A stretch of DNA of 64,000 nucleotides, taken from Callorhinus ursinus. Lineage: Eukaryota > Chordata > Mammalia > Carnivora > Otariidae. How positions within the stretch are numbered: position 1 is the first letter of the stretch; each line of letters opens with the position of its first letter. Of this stretch, positions 1-11,835 are shown piece by piece. The notes under the pieces were generated by a model. It did not search any database and was not told where the DNA came from. It saw only the letters and a list, made by a program, of their open reading frames with translations. The position numbers and the translations under genes were made by a program. The stretch covers positions 16,786,682 to 16,850,681 of the forward strand of contig NW_020312785.1 in NCBI RefSeq assembly GCF_003265705.1, in the 5' to 3' direction.

Positions 1-526
1 TTATCTCTTAAGAAAAAGAACATTCTGTCCTCTTACATTTCTCCCTCATCTCCCTGCCCACCTCTATGCATGGTTAGGTGTAATATGTTTGCATGTCATC
101 ATCCCAATATAGTTTTTGTTTGTTTGTTTGTTAAATTAACATTGTGTTTATATTGTTATAAACTCAAACTAAGTATAGCTGAACTATGTACTGCGCTATG
201 ATTAAATTTACTGTCTTTTTTTTTTTTTGCTGTTGATTTCCCTGGAATTAAGAATAGTTTGTTTCATGTACTTAATGCTTAATTTCCTTCATACCTGTCA
301 TCATATTCTTCATAATTCATTTATCTTCATATTCTACTAGAAAATTGAGGAAAGTCAAACACATCACATATTCCATCAACTTCATTTGTATTTCTGTTTG
401 GAATTACGTGTCCAGAAGTCCTTTGTCATCCTGCTTCAATCTGGGCTGGTTGTTCTCTAAGCCAGCTGCACCTGATCATCCTGGGAATTTCCTAATACTC
501 TTGAGAATTCCCATTCAATTCAGCTT
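1..526. other. AT-rich unique DNA
   Basis: No gene or recognised interspersed repeat. A short GTTT tract sits near 113-133 and a T run near 217-229. Short open frames here have no recognisable domain. Confidence 0.6.
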
Positions 527-750
527 TCTTTCCTAATTCTTTTTTTTTTTAATATTTTTTATTTTATTTATTTGAGAGAGAGAATGAGAGATAGAGAGCA
601 TGAGGGGGGGAGGGTCAGAGGGAGAAGCAGACTCCTCGCTGAGCAGGGAGCCCGATGCGGGACTCGATCCCGGGACTCCAGGATCATGACCTGAGCCGAA
701 AGCAGTCGCTTAACCAACTGAGCCACCCAGGCACCCTCTTTCCTAATTCT
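527..750 (-). mobile_element. Can-SINE with 14-bp target-site duplication
   Basis: The body (541-736) is a reverse-complement Can-SINE: T-rich tail first, then a GA-rich body, then the tRNA-derived head ending gagccacccaggcacc. The duplication tctttcctaattct is perfect at 527-540 and 737-750, which fixes both ends and marks L1-mediated insertion. Full length, modest divergence. Confidence 0.97.
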
Positions 751-1490
751 ATGTCTTCCTTTTATTCAGCTCAGCGCCTCAATTTGGTGGCTATTTGTGT
801 CCAATTTTGTTATTAATTTCTAGCATGTTCCTTCATTTCAAGCCCTCTCTTTTATTTTTCTTTTAACTCCTAGTATTTGGATGTTGAAATTTCAAGATGG
901 ATAATATAGTCATTTCCTTTATTTTTCCTCTTACTTGAGTATTCATACTTACTAGATTAATTTCCTGGAATACAAGTTCTCTTGAATATTAAATTGCCAT
1001 CACATTTTTCTCCTATTTCCAAATAATTATAGTCTCTTTCTCCCCCACAAATATTCTTTCTTTTTTGTCTACTGGTTTCTTCAAGGATGCAGGCTCTTTT
1101 TTTTCACAGATTTGATGACTGCCCTTTTTTGATATCATTATTTTCAGATGTTTTCAAGAGCAAAGCACTGAAAATCTAATTAAAAACTTTGTCTTCATGT
1201 TCATGCTTATCTACTGCTGAACTCCATTTAACTGGATCAGTTGAAAACCTGGTGGTCCCACTGCAGTAGATGGGGTAGGAAGGCAATATAAGTATCTCTA
1301 AATCTTTTCTCTTGGGTTAGTCAATTTCTACACAGGAATCATTCAATCTCCTGCCCAGGTGGTATAAATATGGACTCCCAAGTACTCTACAACAACTGCA
1401 GGAGATTATAAAGGCCTTAACATTTACTACATGTACTTGTATGTATTCTCTTAGATTTTAGTTATAGTACCGATTCTCTGCCCCCAGGGA
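751..1490. other. T-rich unique DNA
   Basis: No gene or repeat recognised. Some of this pyrimidine-rich stretch could be a very decayed L1 on the minus strand, but I could not align it. Confidence 0.5.
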
Positions 1491-1531
1491 TTTTATTTAT
1501 TTATTATTTATTTATTTATTTATTTATTTAT
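1491..1531. repeat. (TTTA)n microsatellite
   Basis: About ten TTTA/ATTT units with one imperfect unit near the start. Confidence 0.9.
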
Positions 1532-1949
1532 GCCTCAAAACTAGAGAAAGCCAGTTTCAATCTCTATAGGCTATAGGCTTAGGATAAGAATGGGCTGAAC
1601 TGAGGAAGAAACCAGGACATTTAACTGTATTTGTAGTCAACAGGATGTCTAGTATCCTCATTTCCTGAGCTTTTCCAACTTGCTTTCTTTTTGACTCTAA
1701 TACCCTTACCTCTCAGGCTTTATTTACAACTTTTTGTGGTCTGCTTAGTTGCTGCTTATTCATGTGTTCCAGCTACCAAAGTTTTAATGACATTCCTTGT
1801 AGGCTACTATCTTTTCCTATTCTCTTTGTCCTTGTGGAATCTTATTTTTGTTGGAGAATATGGTGGGGTTCATTTTTTTAGTGATATTTTAATGGAGATT
1901 AGGGAGGCATTGTAGATAAGTGCATGTGTTCTGCCTATATATTTAACTA

Positions 1950-2052
1950 TAAGTCTTTCATTTTATAATGATAAAATTAACTATTAGGAATAAAACTTGA
2001 CCTGCTCAAGATCTTACAAATTTAGGCTGAAATCAGGTTCGCATTTCATTTA
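1950..2052 (-). mobile_element. MIR fragment (ancient SINE), probable
   Basis: The order of motifs (cattttataatgataaaatt, then cctgctcaagatcttac, then gctgaaatcaggttc) matches the reverse complement of the MIR central region. Heavily diverged, so ends are approximate. Confidence 0.5.
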
Positions 2053-3660
2053 TCCTATGTTTTTTTTTTTGTTTGTTCTTTAGCTGACAAATTTCCTTTA
2101 CTTATTTTTGTATCCACATGATTGTAAAAAAGCAAATAGTGTTAAATTGCTATTTTTGGTAAAAACATGTTCTTTCAATTTAAAAAAATTATTTGTTTAC
2201 TAGAACTGTATAAATTATTTTAATTTACAGTGCACACAAGTTATGGCCCAAACCTCCTGGTCTCTGTCTCTTGCAAACCACTGTGACCTGAAAAGTCCTG
2301 GCTAGGATTTCTGTGTTTCTATAATAACTCCACTAAACTCCATGTTGCTTCTTTATAAATGATACATCCTGAAGTTGTATAATATGGAGCCATGACCTAT
2401 ATGTAACTAAAGAACCATAAAGCCAGACTAAAATTACTGGGTCCCTTCTTCATGCTTAAGATTGTTTCTCTCCCCATCAGCCATACTTCAGATCTACTCC
2501 AGGCCCATTCTGGGAATCATGCCAATAGTGAGTTTCCAATAAGCAGGTTTAATTCCAGGATCCAAGAGTTCTTGTGTGGAACTTGGAGTAGGAAAATGCC
2601 ACTAGTGGGAATTTGTTGTAAACCTACTGCCTTCATTGTAGACAATATCTATCATGATAAGTCCCTGCTTTCTTGATTATTTTAGTCTCCATGTTTTATC
2701 CTTAAGGAAAAAAAAATCCTAAGTTTTTAGAAAAAATTCCTTTCTATTTATATGTAAGTTATTTGTATTTGTCCTTCAAAAGTGAATTTCACCTATTATT
2801 AAATGATTTGTTCATTTTAGAGTGTGTTAATTGTGGTCAGAGACAAAGGAAATGAAATGTGTATGTAAAAGAAGTTTTAAAATTACCCTTTTAGAATATT
2901 AGGTAATTTCAAAACCTTCAGTGTGAATAAGTGATTGGACATCTGTAAATAAAAATAAGATGTAAAAAGAGCAAAATGATAGTGAGCCTAAGCTGGATAT
3001 ATTTCAATAATCAGAATGGAGGAACAGTCTTGACCCTTCCTATTTCAAGTTGGATTTACTAGAGCAGAACCTGAGAAAAGGACTTTTGTTCATGTGTATT
3101 ACCAATGGAGTGCTCTCGGTAGAAGGGCTATGAGTGACACCAGGTTTAGACAAGTAAAATACGAGAGCAACAATGTCATCTCAGGAGCCCAACAGTACCT
3201 CAGATATAATCCTACCTGAGACAGGAACCAGTCTCCTGTATCTCTGTACAAAGCAAGTCTACAGAAAAGTTGTGGATGGAGTGGAGAGGACTGTAGTTTT
3301 CTGGGCAAGCAGCTTCCATTTGGCCAAGGGCAATTTTCCTTAAAAGGGGGAAGCTGTGATTTGGTATAAGCCAATTCTCACTGCAGCAAGGAGAAGGAGA
3401 GTGGGACAGAGGACCAATAGCAACCATTACACTTGCCATGTAGTATATGTGCTACATCTCTGGGTTTTAGCATAAAGCCATGGGCAAATTGTGACAATAT
3501 TGTGAATATCTTATATTCAGGGGGCTAGAGTAACTGTGTGTAAGTAGACCCCAGATGTCAGCTATATACATATTACCAATGATATACATGCTAGAGATTA
3601 TAGAATTACACTTATTTCCCTAGTAACTTTCTAGCAAAAACAAAGCACTAGTAGGAAAAA
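2053..3660. other. unique AT-rich DNA
   Basis: No recognised repeat or gene. The 91-codon frame on the minus strand at 3099-3374 overlaps another frame and shows no domain; I treat it as chance. Confidence 0.5.
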
Positions 3661-3685
3661 GGCAGCAGACCCTGCCTATTTAAAA

Positions 3686-3750
3686 AGAATGAAAGAGAGG
3701 CAAGAATAAAAGAAAGGAAGGAAGAAAGAAAGGAAGAAAAAAAGAAAGGG
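3686..3750. repeat. GA-rich low-complexity tract
   Basis: Irregular gaaa/ggaa purine run about 65 bases long. Confidence 0.8.
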
Positions 3751-4805
3751 CAAAGACCTGCAAGATTGTCACCAAAGAAACAAGATTCTATTAGCATGAC
3801 TACAAATTCAAGTATATTCATATAGATGATCTCGTCTGTTCAAATATCTTTCTTTCTAATCATGTTTATTGAACGTATACTGGGGACAACAATGATCATT
3901 CAAATTTGGGCTGCTATCCTTGGGGAAAATCCCCATTCTCTTATTACTTTAGATATGAGAAAAGATTTCAAAGTTGAGAATAACAAGGCAGCTTTTAAAA
4001 TTTCTCACAAAATGATGGAAATCTAAATTAATTTTATTATCTGTCCTGTGTATATTTAGGTAACATGGACAGGAAGACTGTGGAGGGGAACTCTAAACCA
4101 CTACCACCTTATTTCATAGTTGATGAGAGCTTTTTGTCTATGCAGTGCTAAGTTTCTGGTCAGAAAATTTCATGTACTTGGTAAAGTATAAAGGAATCGG
4201 GGAAGAGGACTAGAGAACATATAACTGGTACTTTTAGTGAAGTTAGCATATATTTTCTCCAATTGAAATCCAAATTAATTATCATTTTAAGCAAGCCACC
4301 CATCATCATGATGAACGTGCATGTGAAGAAAGTGAAATGTCAGAAGATGCATTTTCAGTCAGATTGCATCTTGGTTCCATTTAAAAATATTTAAAGCTTC
4401 ACTTTGTAAATTAAATATAAGTGTTGATATGTTCTCCTTGTAAAATGCAGAACCTTTTCCTCTTCCTTCAAAGCAAATTGATGCATGACAGATCAAAGTT
4501 GTTGAAAGATGGAAAGGTTATATAAGAATAACTATGGGGACTAAGCCTTTTCTTAATTTTTTTTCTGACCTAGAAATTACAAATATTCCTTAGAGTATGC
4601 AATGCTAGTTTCAGTAACTTTATAGAGCATTCAAAAGAACTTATTTTTAAAAATTGCCAGTGGAAATATTACTGAAACTTCTTCAATCTTAAGTTATAGT
4701 GATATATTAAGAAGAAAAGAATGCAACTGAATATTTGAAAACCATGCAAAGCATAATGGATGTATAATATTTTAAATATGAAATAATAAATAATTATACC
4801 TGTTT
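3751..4805. other. unique AT-rich DNA
   Basis: No gene or repeat recognised. The 66-codon frame at 3826-4026 lacks any family signature. Confidence 0.5.
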
Positions 4806-5210
4806 TAGTAATGGTAACTAACATTTAGTGCATACTAAGCACTCTTTTTTTTTAAAGATTTATTTATTTATTTTGAGAGAGTGAGAATGAGAGAGAGAGA
4901 GAGTACATGAGAGGGGGGAGGGTTAGAGGGAGAAGCAGGCTCCTCGCCCAGCAGGGAACCCGATGCGGGACTCGATCCTGGGACTCCAGGATCATGACCT
5001 GAGCCAAAGGCAGTCGCTTAACCAACTGAGCCACCCAGGCACCCCATACTAAGCACTCTTATAAAAACTTTGGATGCTTTGTATTATTTACTCATGATAA
5101 GAATTCTAAGAAGGAGGTACTACTATTATCCTAATATCACAAATTAGTAAATTGAAGTACAGGGAAACTAGTGAATTTTGGAACTTATATTAACACCTAG
5201 AAGTCTAAAT
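4806..5210 (-). mobile_element. MIR split by a Can-SINE
   Basis: Left part 4806-4846 (atggtaactaacatttagtg) and right part 5061-5210 (ggaggtactactattatcc, then attgaagtacagggaaac) are consecutive pieces of a reverse-complement MIR. The Can-SINE at 4847-5044 separates them, so the MIR is the older element. Confidence 0.85.
4831..5060 (-). mobile_element. Can-SINE with 16-bp target-site duplication
   Basis: Body 4847-5044. The duplication catactaagcactctt is perfect at 4831-4846 and 5045-5060. Sequence is close to the copy at 541-736, including the gatgcgggactcgatcc segment, so the two belong to one subfamily. Confidence 0.97.
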
Positions 5211-6057
5211 ACAGATAAAACAGCACCAACCATAATGTTTCCATAGTATATATTTCCATTTTATAAGTATTAATTTAATCATAACCTAAATGTTTATTTC
5301 AAACTGTTTTAAGAAACTTCATTCTTTTTATTCATAAGGTGCTTTTAGATGTACATTTTCAAAAGTTATCTTCAAGTTCACAGTTTAGTCTAAGGTATTA
5401 CTTATAGTGAGTGGTAAGGTGTATCCAGAAGAAAGGATCAGATAGGTAGCCACATGACCTTAACATCTAACAGTAAGAGATGAATTAGCTTTGTGAATGA
5501 AGTGATTAATAATGACCACTAAGGATGAGAATGGCCAAAGATAGTCTACATCATAATTAGGTGTTAATTCTGGTCAAACACAAGTACCGACTTCATGTAT
5601 AATCAATTAACTTCCTGTGGTAAAGATAATTTGTCCACTTTATCACAGTACAATCTTCTGTAAGATTTTCTTTGTAATAGCTTAAGCAAATGTCAGGTAA
5701 AGTAGAGATTTAAGAAGTTCATGAGAAAGAAAGAAAAAGACTTGGTAGTTTTCTAATTGAGCACTAATTCAGTATGAAACCGTGATGCAATGTAGCTGCT
5801 AAATGTGGCGTGAAATTACACTGGGAAAAACATACAGTTAAGTGTGAGCAATAGCAACGTCAGGCAGACTTTGAAATATTGTATTCAAGTCTTGGAGTTG
5901 TATTTTACAAGGATAACAGAAATGTAGAAACCATGCTGGTGAAGAATCCAGAAATATTCTTCTGGAGGAAAACATACATTCAGCTGCACAGGATTCAAAA
6001 GATTTTACTGAACAATTGTAACACCCCAAGTCAAGTACTTTTTGAAAATATTCCCGT
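5211..6057. other. unique AT-rich DNA
   Basis: No repeat or gene recognised; only short chance frames. Confidence 0.5.
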
Positions 6058-6200
6058 CTAATCTTTACAACGATTTTTTGAGGTGGACCTTATTCCCTCA
6101 TTTGCAAGTATGAATATGATTTCTCATTTTACTGATGATGAAACTGGGTTTCAAAGAAGTGAAATAATTTGCACAGAAACTCACTAATAATAAAAGTGGT
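6058..6200 (-). mobile_element. MIR fragment
   Basis: Contains tctttacaacgattttttga, then ctcattttactgatgatgaa, then actgggtttcaaagaagtg: the reverse complement of the MIR core in the expected order. Confidence 0.8.
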
Positions 6201-6211
6201 AAAGATAATGG

Positions 6212-6610
6212 CAATGGTAATTATCATAGTATCAGCTATGATTTATCACTACTAGGTGAGGTACTCTTTGATTACTTTACATATTTTATTTATTTATTTG
6301 TTTATTTATTACAATTTATTTATTTATTTTAGAAAGAGAGAGAGACAGAGAGAGAGTGTGTGGGAGTGGGGGGAGGGGCAGAGGGAGAGGAAGAAGGAGA
6401 ATCTTAAGCAGACTGTGCTGAGCGTGGAGCCCCACGTGGGGCTTGATCCCATGACCCTGAGATCACAACCTGAGCCAAAGTCAGTAGTCAGATGCTTAAC
6501 TGACTGAGCCACCCAGGCACCCTTGCTTTACATATTTTAAATCATCCACTGTAATTCTCATGAAAGTCACCAATGAATGCTGGAGTCTGAACATCAAACC
6601 ATGTTTAACA
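6212..6610 (-). mobile_element. second MIR, split by an older-type Can-SINE
   Basis: Left part runs to 6288 and right part from 6540, reading as reverse-complement MIR 3' region (tactttacatatttta, then tgtaattctcatgaaa). It abuts another MIR just upstream in the same orientation. Confidence 0.65.
6275..6539 (-). mobile_element. older-type Can-SINE with 14-bp target-site duplication
   Basis: Body 6289-6525, longer than its neighbours. It carries the gagccccacgtggggcttga and ctgagatcacaacctgagcc segments of the older SINEC subfamilies. The duplication ctttacatatttta is perfect at 6275-6288 and 6526-6539 despite the element's age. Confidence 0.95.
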
Positions 6611-6667
6611 GTAAAGCTTATGGCCACTCACGTAGATTTAAAAAAGGATACTTAGCCTGGTAAGAAG

Positions 6668-6795
6668 CAGGGCTCTGTGGCTATTTGTTGTTCAATCTAG
6701 GGCATATTGCTTTTCTTGTTTGGGCCATGGTTTCTTCCTCTGTTCAGTGTAGGTAATGGCTATGTCATAAAGGTATTGTAAAAGTTATTTATCTT
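6668..6795 (+). mobile_element. possible MIR fragment
   Basis: A weak match in order to the MIR core on the plus strand: ggttcttcctctgttcag-like segment followed by tgtcataaaggtattgtaaa. Very diverged. Confidence 0.45.
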
Positions 6796-7664
6796 CTTCA
6801 TGTCTCTGACTACCTTTCTCTCCTGATAATTTTGCTTGTTCTTGTTTAGTATGGCATATTTTTTCTAAATGTGTTTCTGTGGTCTCTACAAGCTCTCTTT
6901 ATTTCTCACAATATTGTTCTAATAGCTTATTATTGATGTCTTATTTCATAAACCTCAGTGATTTGTAATTTCTTTCAGAATGTGAAACTTGTATAGGCTT
7001 TCATTTCTATTTTCTGTTTTTTTTTAAACTGCTCTTTTCAAACATGTTTTGCATATTTTTTCATATTAATCTCACAGACTTTGCAAAGGCCTACCTTTTT
7101 TTTTCTATTTATTTAATCTAATGGGTCTTATTGTTTGTGTTACCTATTTCCTTTAAAAACAGTGCTTATTGCTTAAATGCCCAAATATTCAGCCTACACA
7201 GTCATCACCTACTTTCTTGACTTTTTATTCCACTGGTCTTTTCCTCATTCCAATGCTTCAACTTTGTTTCAGCTGCAATTCCCATTCCAGAGTCAAATCC
7301 TAGATATTTCTATCATTTGAAATTGGAAGTTACAAAAGTAATTAATCTGGACATTCCATTCTCTGATAATAACCTATACTTCTGACCTGTTTATATACTG
7401 TTTCTTTCATACCTAAAGTTTAACTCTGTGAGGTCAACTCTTTTATTGTTGAACTCTACATTGCCAATATATTTGTTGAGATAAATGAAGGATATATATC
7501 TTTTGTCTTTGTTTCCTCCTTAAGAAGTACATCTCATGGCTCATCATTTCAGTTATTCTCTTGCCAATATTCCAAACTATAACCTCCTTCTACTAGTTTC
7601 TAATGATACTAAAAGTGAATTGACCACTTTTCCTTCCTTTCTTCAAAAATATTAATTGAAGTTT
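6796..7664. other. T-rich unique DNA
   Basis: No gene or recognised repeat; pyrimidine-rich throughout. Confidence 0.5.
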
Positions 7665-7890
7665 ATGTCTCATGCCCTGTGCTACTGAAGTGGGACGCAT
7701 CAGAGACAAAAGAAATAAAGATCTTTTACTTTGTGCAACTTACATCTTAGTGCGTTAGGTACACTAATCATGATACATGATGATTTAATGTGTTAGAGGG
7801 TAAAATGTACAATGAGGGAAAGTAGGGAGAATTAATGGAATTGGGAGCACTAAAGAATAGGGTTTCAGGGAATAATTTTAAATAGGGGAA
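7665..7890 (+). repeat. candidate ancient mammal-wide repeat, family not assigned
   Basis: The run catgccctgtgctactgaag ... gcaacttacatcttagtg ... gtgttagagggtaaaatg resembles a widespread old mammalian repeat from memory (gcactgtgctag, acattctagtgg, gtgttagatggtgat). I cannot name the family with confidence. Confidence 0.4.
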
Positions 7891-9034
7891 GTTGTTAGCC
7901 ATGAAGATATCTGGAAGAAAAAGAAATTATAGATACCCACATGATTCCAGAAGAGAGGACAGCAGGGCAAATATCAGAAAGCTGATACTTATTTTTACTT
8001 TCTTCGCTGTAATAACTTCTTTAACTAAGAACAGTGATTTACCAGACAAGGCAATTTTTTTTCATTTCATATAGTAAAACACATCACAGAGTTAATTAGT
8101 TTCTGCTTCTCAACCTCAGAGTCCTTGTTGGCAGCTCTTTTATTTGTTCTCCAAGCAAGAATGAGGAAGAGATGAAAAGGAATGTGAAGAATATATCTCA
8201 TCTTGCTTGTTAGAATATCTCTCAGATACTTCTAGATGCCAAATGACCGCTTACATATCATTGGCCTAAGCTTCGTTATGTGGTTATTCCTGTATACAAT
8301 GAAAGTTGGGAAAATAATGTTTATTATTGATGGTCATATATATATATATACCTAAAAATTTCCAAAGCAATGAAAAAAAGATAAATTTAGCTATTAGAAG
8401 ACAAAGAGAAGTTTCCACACTTAGAATTTCATTGAAGAATTGATTGATAATTATTGCAACCTACAGGTGGTTTTAAAAATTCAGAAACAAGAAAGGTTTT
8501 TCAACCAATAGAAAAGAACTTGAAAGTGAGGGAGGAGGAGCAAGTCATAGCAGGATTTATTCAGAAACCTCAGATGGGCAGGAATTGTGTATAATAAGGT
8601 CATTAAGTGCCTGCTCATGAGCTGATTGAAGTCTCATTGCTTGGCTTAAGGAGCACAAGGGCGAGTCCATTCTTTTAAAGACGAGGTTGGTAAGCAGGTT
8701 GTAAGGAAGTGGATTGTGTTTCTGGAAAAGAAAAGGAAGATAGAAATCTGCTTTCAAGGATCAGGCAATAGTCCATACTAAAATCAAGGTTGACTTGATG
8801 TTGAATCACCCAACTATCAACCTAGATAAAGCCCCACAAATCCATCCTGACATAAAATGCAAGTGGGGAAATAAGCCTACTAAGGCCATCCCTGTGTGAT
8901 TTTCTCTTGGGATCTTTAATATCTTAAATATAATTTTCAGAATTTCAGATATAAGAAAAGTATTCCTTCTTATGTCCCTGCCACCTTGAGCATGGTCATG
9001 TGTCTGACCACAGTGAAATACACACAATTTAATA
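7891..9034. other. unique DNA with a short TA run
   Basis: A small TA tract lies at about 8335-8351. No gene or interspersed repeat recognised. Confidence 0.5.
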
Positions 9035-9262
9035 ACCAAAGTTTATTAAGTGCTCATTGCATACTGGACATTTTTGCTAATTATTTTTATATATTTATTC
9101 ATTTAATCCTTACAACAAATCTTTCAGGTAAGAATCAGTATTATTTCTTATTTTAAAATAAGAAAAATGAGTCCAAAGAGTAGGAGCACATGTATAAAAT
9201 CGCAAGGATAATAAGAGGAAGAGCCAATATTGGAATCTCAGTTGTCTGGTTCCATTATTACA
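9035..9262 (-). mobile_element. MIR
   Basis: Motifs in order: tttattaagtgctcattgc, tttaatccttacaacaaatc, then a decayed gatgaggaaactgag-equivalent and gaagagccaatattggaatc. This is nearly a whole reverse-complement MIR. Confidence 0.85.
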
Positions 9263-9267
9263 TATTG

Positions 9268-9358
9268 AATACAAACACATACACTCACAAAAACATACTT
9301 ATGTGCACATACATGCATATAGACACACACACCTACATATGTGTATATAGATTTACTC
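9268..9358. repeat. imperfect CA/TA-rich tract
   Basis: Interrupted acac and atac dinucleotides over about 90 bases. It makes the 97-codon plus-strand frame at 9190-9483 unlikely to be real. Confidence 0.75.
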
Positions 9359-9362
9359 ATGC

Positions 9363-10495
9363 ATATTATTTTTCCTTTGATTTGTCTGATGATTTATTTA
9401 TAAATAAGTATAAGATGTATCACAAATTTGTAGATACTAATATCATCTGCCATCTAAAGATTAATTTCTGTCCTTGTTTTTAGTGATTTGGAAATTTTCT
9501 TGTAATAACTTTGGCAAGTGAAATGCACATTGAAGTTTTATTTAGAAGTTCAGGCAATTAAGAATTTTTAAAGTTATATCTCACACTATTTCAAATAATT
9601 TATGTCTCTCAAGGCAGTTATATTTAGGTAATTTGTTTCTGCAGTAGACTCATCATTGAAGTCTTGAAAATGTGAGGAAAACTTTCATACATATTTTTTA
9701 ATTACAGATAAAACTCAAGTATATATTGTCCACAGAGGTCTTGATCCTGTCATAGTGCACATCTGACACTCAATATTCTGTGAATGAATAACTGAAAGTA
9801 AAAATGGATGAATGCATTAATGAATAAGCTATGAGAATTTCAAAAAGACCATGAAAACAAGTGACAGATCTCTTCTATTTTGGGATAAACTTATTAGTAA
9901 ATAACCTTGCAAAATATATTTCTGATACATAAATTTTAAAATGGTATAATTAAAATTGAATTTGCTAATATGAAAATGATTCTTATCTTTATTCTAAAGA
10001 TGCTGAAAGAGTCACCTTGAAAGTTTTATGCGAAGCATGATGGTCTGTACTTGGAGATGTGAGGTTATCTCCTTTCTCACCATAATTTATCTTAATTATC
10101 TTTTAATTGGGTGTTTCAATATGGTGTCACAGAATGCATTGTTCTAAAAACTTAACTCATTAAAGACTTCATTAATTACATTGTCCTTTAGACATTTTGG
10201 AGAACTTTCTCTTTCATTTAAACATCTTGAAACATTGAAAAAATGGGCATAAAAAGAGCAAAATCTAGATGAGAAGACAAATAACATGTTTTGTCACTGG
10301 TTATAAAATAATATTCACCTCAAGAACTTTAGAAATAAACATGAATGTTTACAAGACCAAGACTTTATTTCCCTTCAGGATTTCTATGTTTATAAGGGGC
10401 TCCTATTTATTTTTTCTCTTTTTTCCTAGTGCTCTGGGTTGGAAAAATGACATGCTATGATTTAAAGAACATTGCTCATGAAGACACATAAACAT
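9363..10495. other. unique AT-rich DNA
   Basis: No gene or repeat recognised. Confidence 0.5.
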
Positions 10496-10497
10496 CA

Positions 10498-10640
10498 GGA
10501 TGGATCTCAGCTGCATGGTTTACTAGTGTATGGATCCTGGGGAGATTATACAGCCTCTCTGAAGCTCAGTTTCTTCTTATATCAAAGGTGAAAGCAGATG
10601 AAATAAACATGTTAAAGACCTATTGTTGTTCTTACATATA
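10498..10640 (+). mobile_element. MIR fragment
   Basis: Carries tacagcctctctgaagctca followed by gtttcttcttatatcaaagg, the plus-strand MIR core, with a recognisable but decayed upstream part. Confidence 0.7.
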
Positions 10641-10913
10641 TTAAATTATTAATAAGTATTAGTTTCCTTGAGCCCAGAGAATTTTATATTGCAGTTGTTT
10701 TAGTAGTTTAGTGAAAAAATATCCATTAGAGTTTTAACCTTCTGGAGCTCAAAACAATATATTTATGACAGAAATGAAATTCTAATATAAGACGTGTCAA
10801 AGATAAAAAAAAGACAAAAAAATTATTATTTAAATATGCAAGAAATTAACAATGTGTTTGAAAAAAGCTGTACATTAAAAGAATAATACATCAAGATGAT
10901 GCAAAAGATATCA

Positions 10914-11292
10914 AGAAATCTATTAATATCCTTTCTATTGAAGTATAATTGACAGAAAACATCCTTTTAGTTTCAGGTGTACATTACTGCAATTCAACTT
11001 TTTTATACGTTATGGGACGATCTCCACAATAAGTCTAGTTACCATCTGTCACCGTATAAAGTTATTACAGTATTATTGACTGTATCCCCCTTGCTGTATA
11101 TTATATCTACATAACTTATTTATTTTAGAAGTAAGTTTGTACCTATAAATCCCCTTCACCTATTTTGCTCAGCCCTCAACACCTCCCTACTCTGCTAACC
11201 AATAGTTTGTCTCCTGTATTTATAAGTCTGTGTCTGTTTTGTTTTGTTTTTGTTTGTTTGTTTGTTTGTTTTTTAGATTCCACATGTAAGTG
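10914..11292 (-). mobile_element. old L1 3' UTR fragment
   Basis: Reverse-complement of an ancient placental L1 3' UTR: tgaagtataattgacagaaa, tagtttcaggtgtacatt, and agattccacatgtaagtg in order, plus a (TTTG)n run at 11236-11270. It stops abruptly where the plus-strand L1 starts and does not resume after that element. Confidence 0.85.
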
Positions 11293-11322
11293 AAAGAAAA
11301 ACATTGACAACAATACAATAAT

Positions 11323-11835
11323 GGGAACTTTAACACCCCCCCCCTCACTGAAATGGACAGATCATCTAAGCAAAAGATCAACAAGGAAATAAAGATTTTA
11401 AATGACACACTGGACCAAATGGACTTCACAGACATATTCAGAACATTCCATCCCAAAGCAACGGAATACACATTCTTCTCTAGTGCCCATGGAACATTCT
11501 CCAGAATTGATCACATCCTAGGTCACAAAGCAGGTCTCAACCGGTACCAAAAGATTGGGATTATTCCCTGCATATTTTCAGACAACAATGCTTTGAAACT
11601 AGAACTCAATCACAAGAGGAAAGTCGGAAAGAACTCCAATACATGGAGGCTAAAGAGCATCCTACTAAAGAATGAATGGGTCAACCAGGAAATTAAAGAA
11701 GAATTAAAAAAATTCATGGAAACCAATGAAAATGAAAACACAACTGTTCAAAATCTTTGGGATACAGCAAAGGCAGTCCTGAGAAGAAAGTATATAGCAA
11801 TACAAGCCTTTCTCAAGAAACAAGAAAGGTCTTAA
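11323..11835 (+). pseudogene. L1 ORF2 endonuclease domain remnant
   Basis: Reading starts in frame at GNFNTPPLTEMDRSSKQ, which aligns with the C-terminal half of the L1 apurinic-type endonuclease that nicks genomic DNA to prime reverse transcription. Recognisable blocks are the tract EYTFFSSAHGTFSRIDHI and then FSDNNALKLEL. In active L1 the two corresponding motifs read GDFN and SDH; here the catalytic Asp is Asn (codon 11326-11328) and the catalytic His is Asn (11584-11586). The N-terminal half is absent and the frame closes with a stop at 11833-11835. This is a dead copy on several counts. That these are lineage changes after insertion, not features of the source element, is inference. Confidence 0.92.

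Noticed and set aside
3099..3439. Overlapping 91- and 75-codon minus-strand frames
   Set aside because: No domain and mutually overlapping; no supporting gene context.
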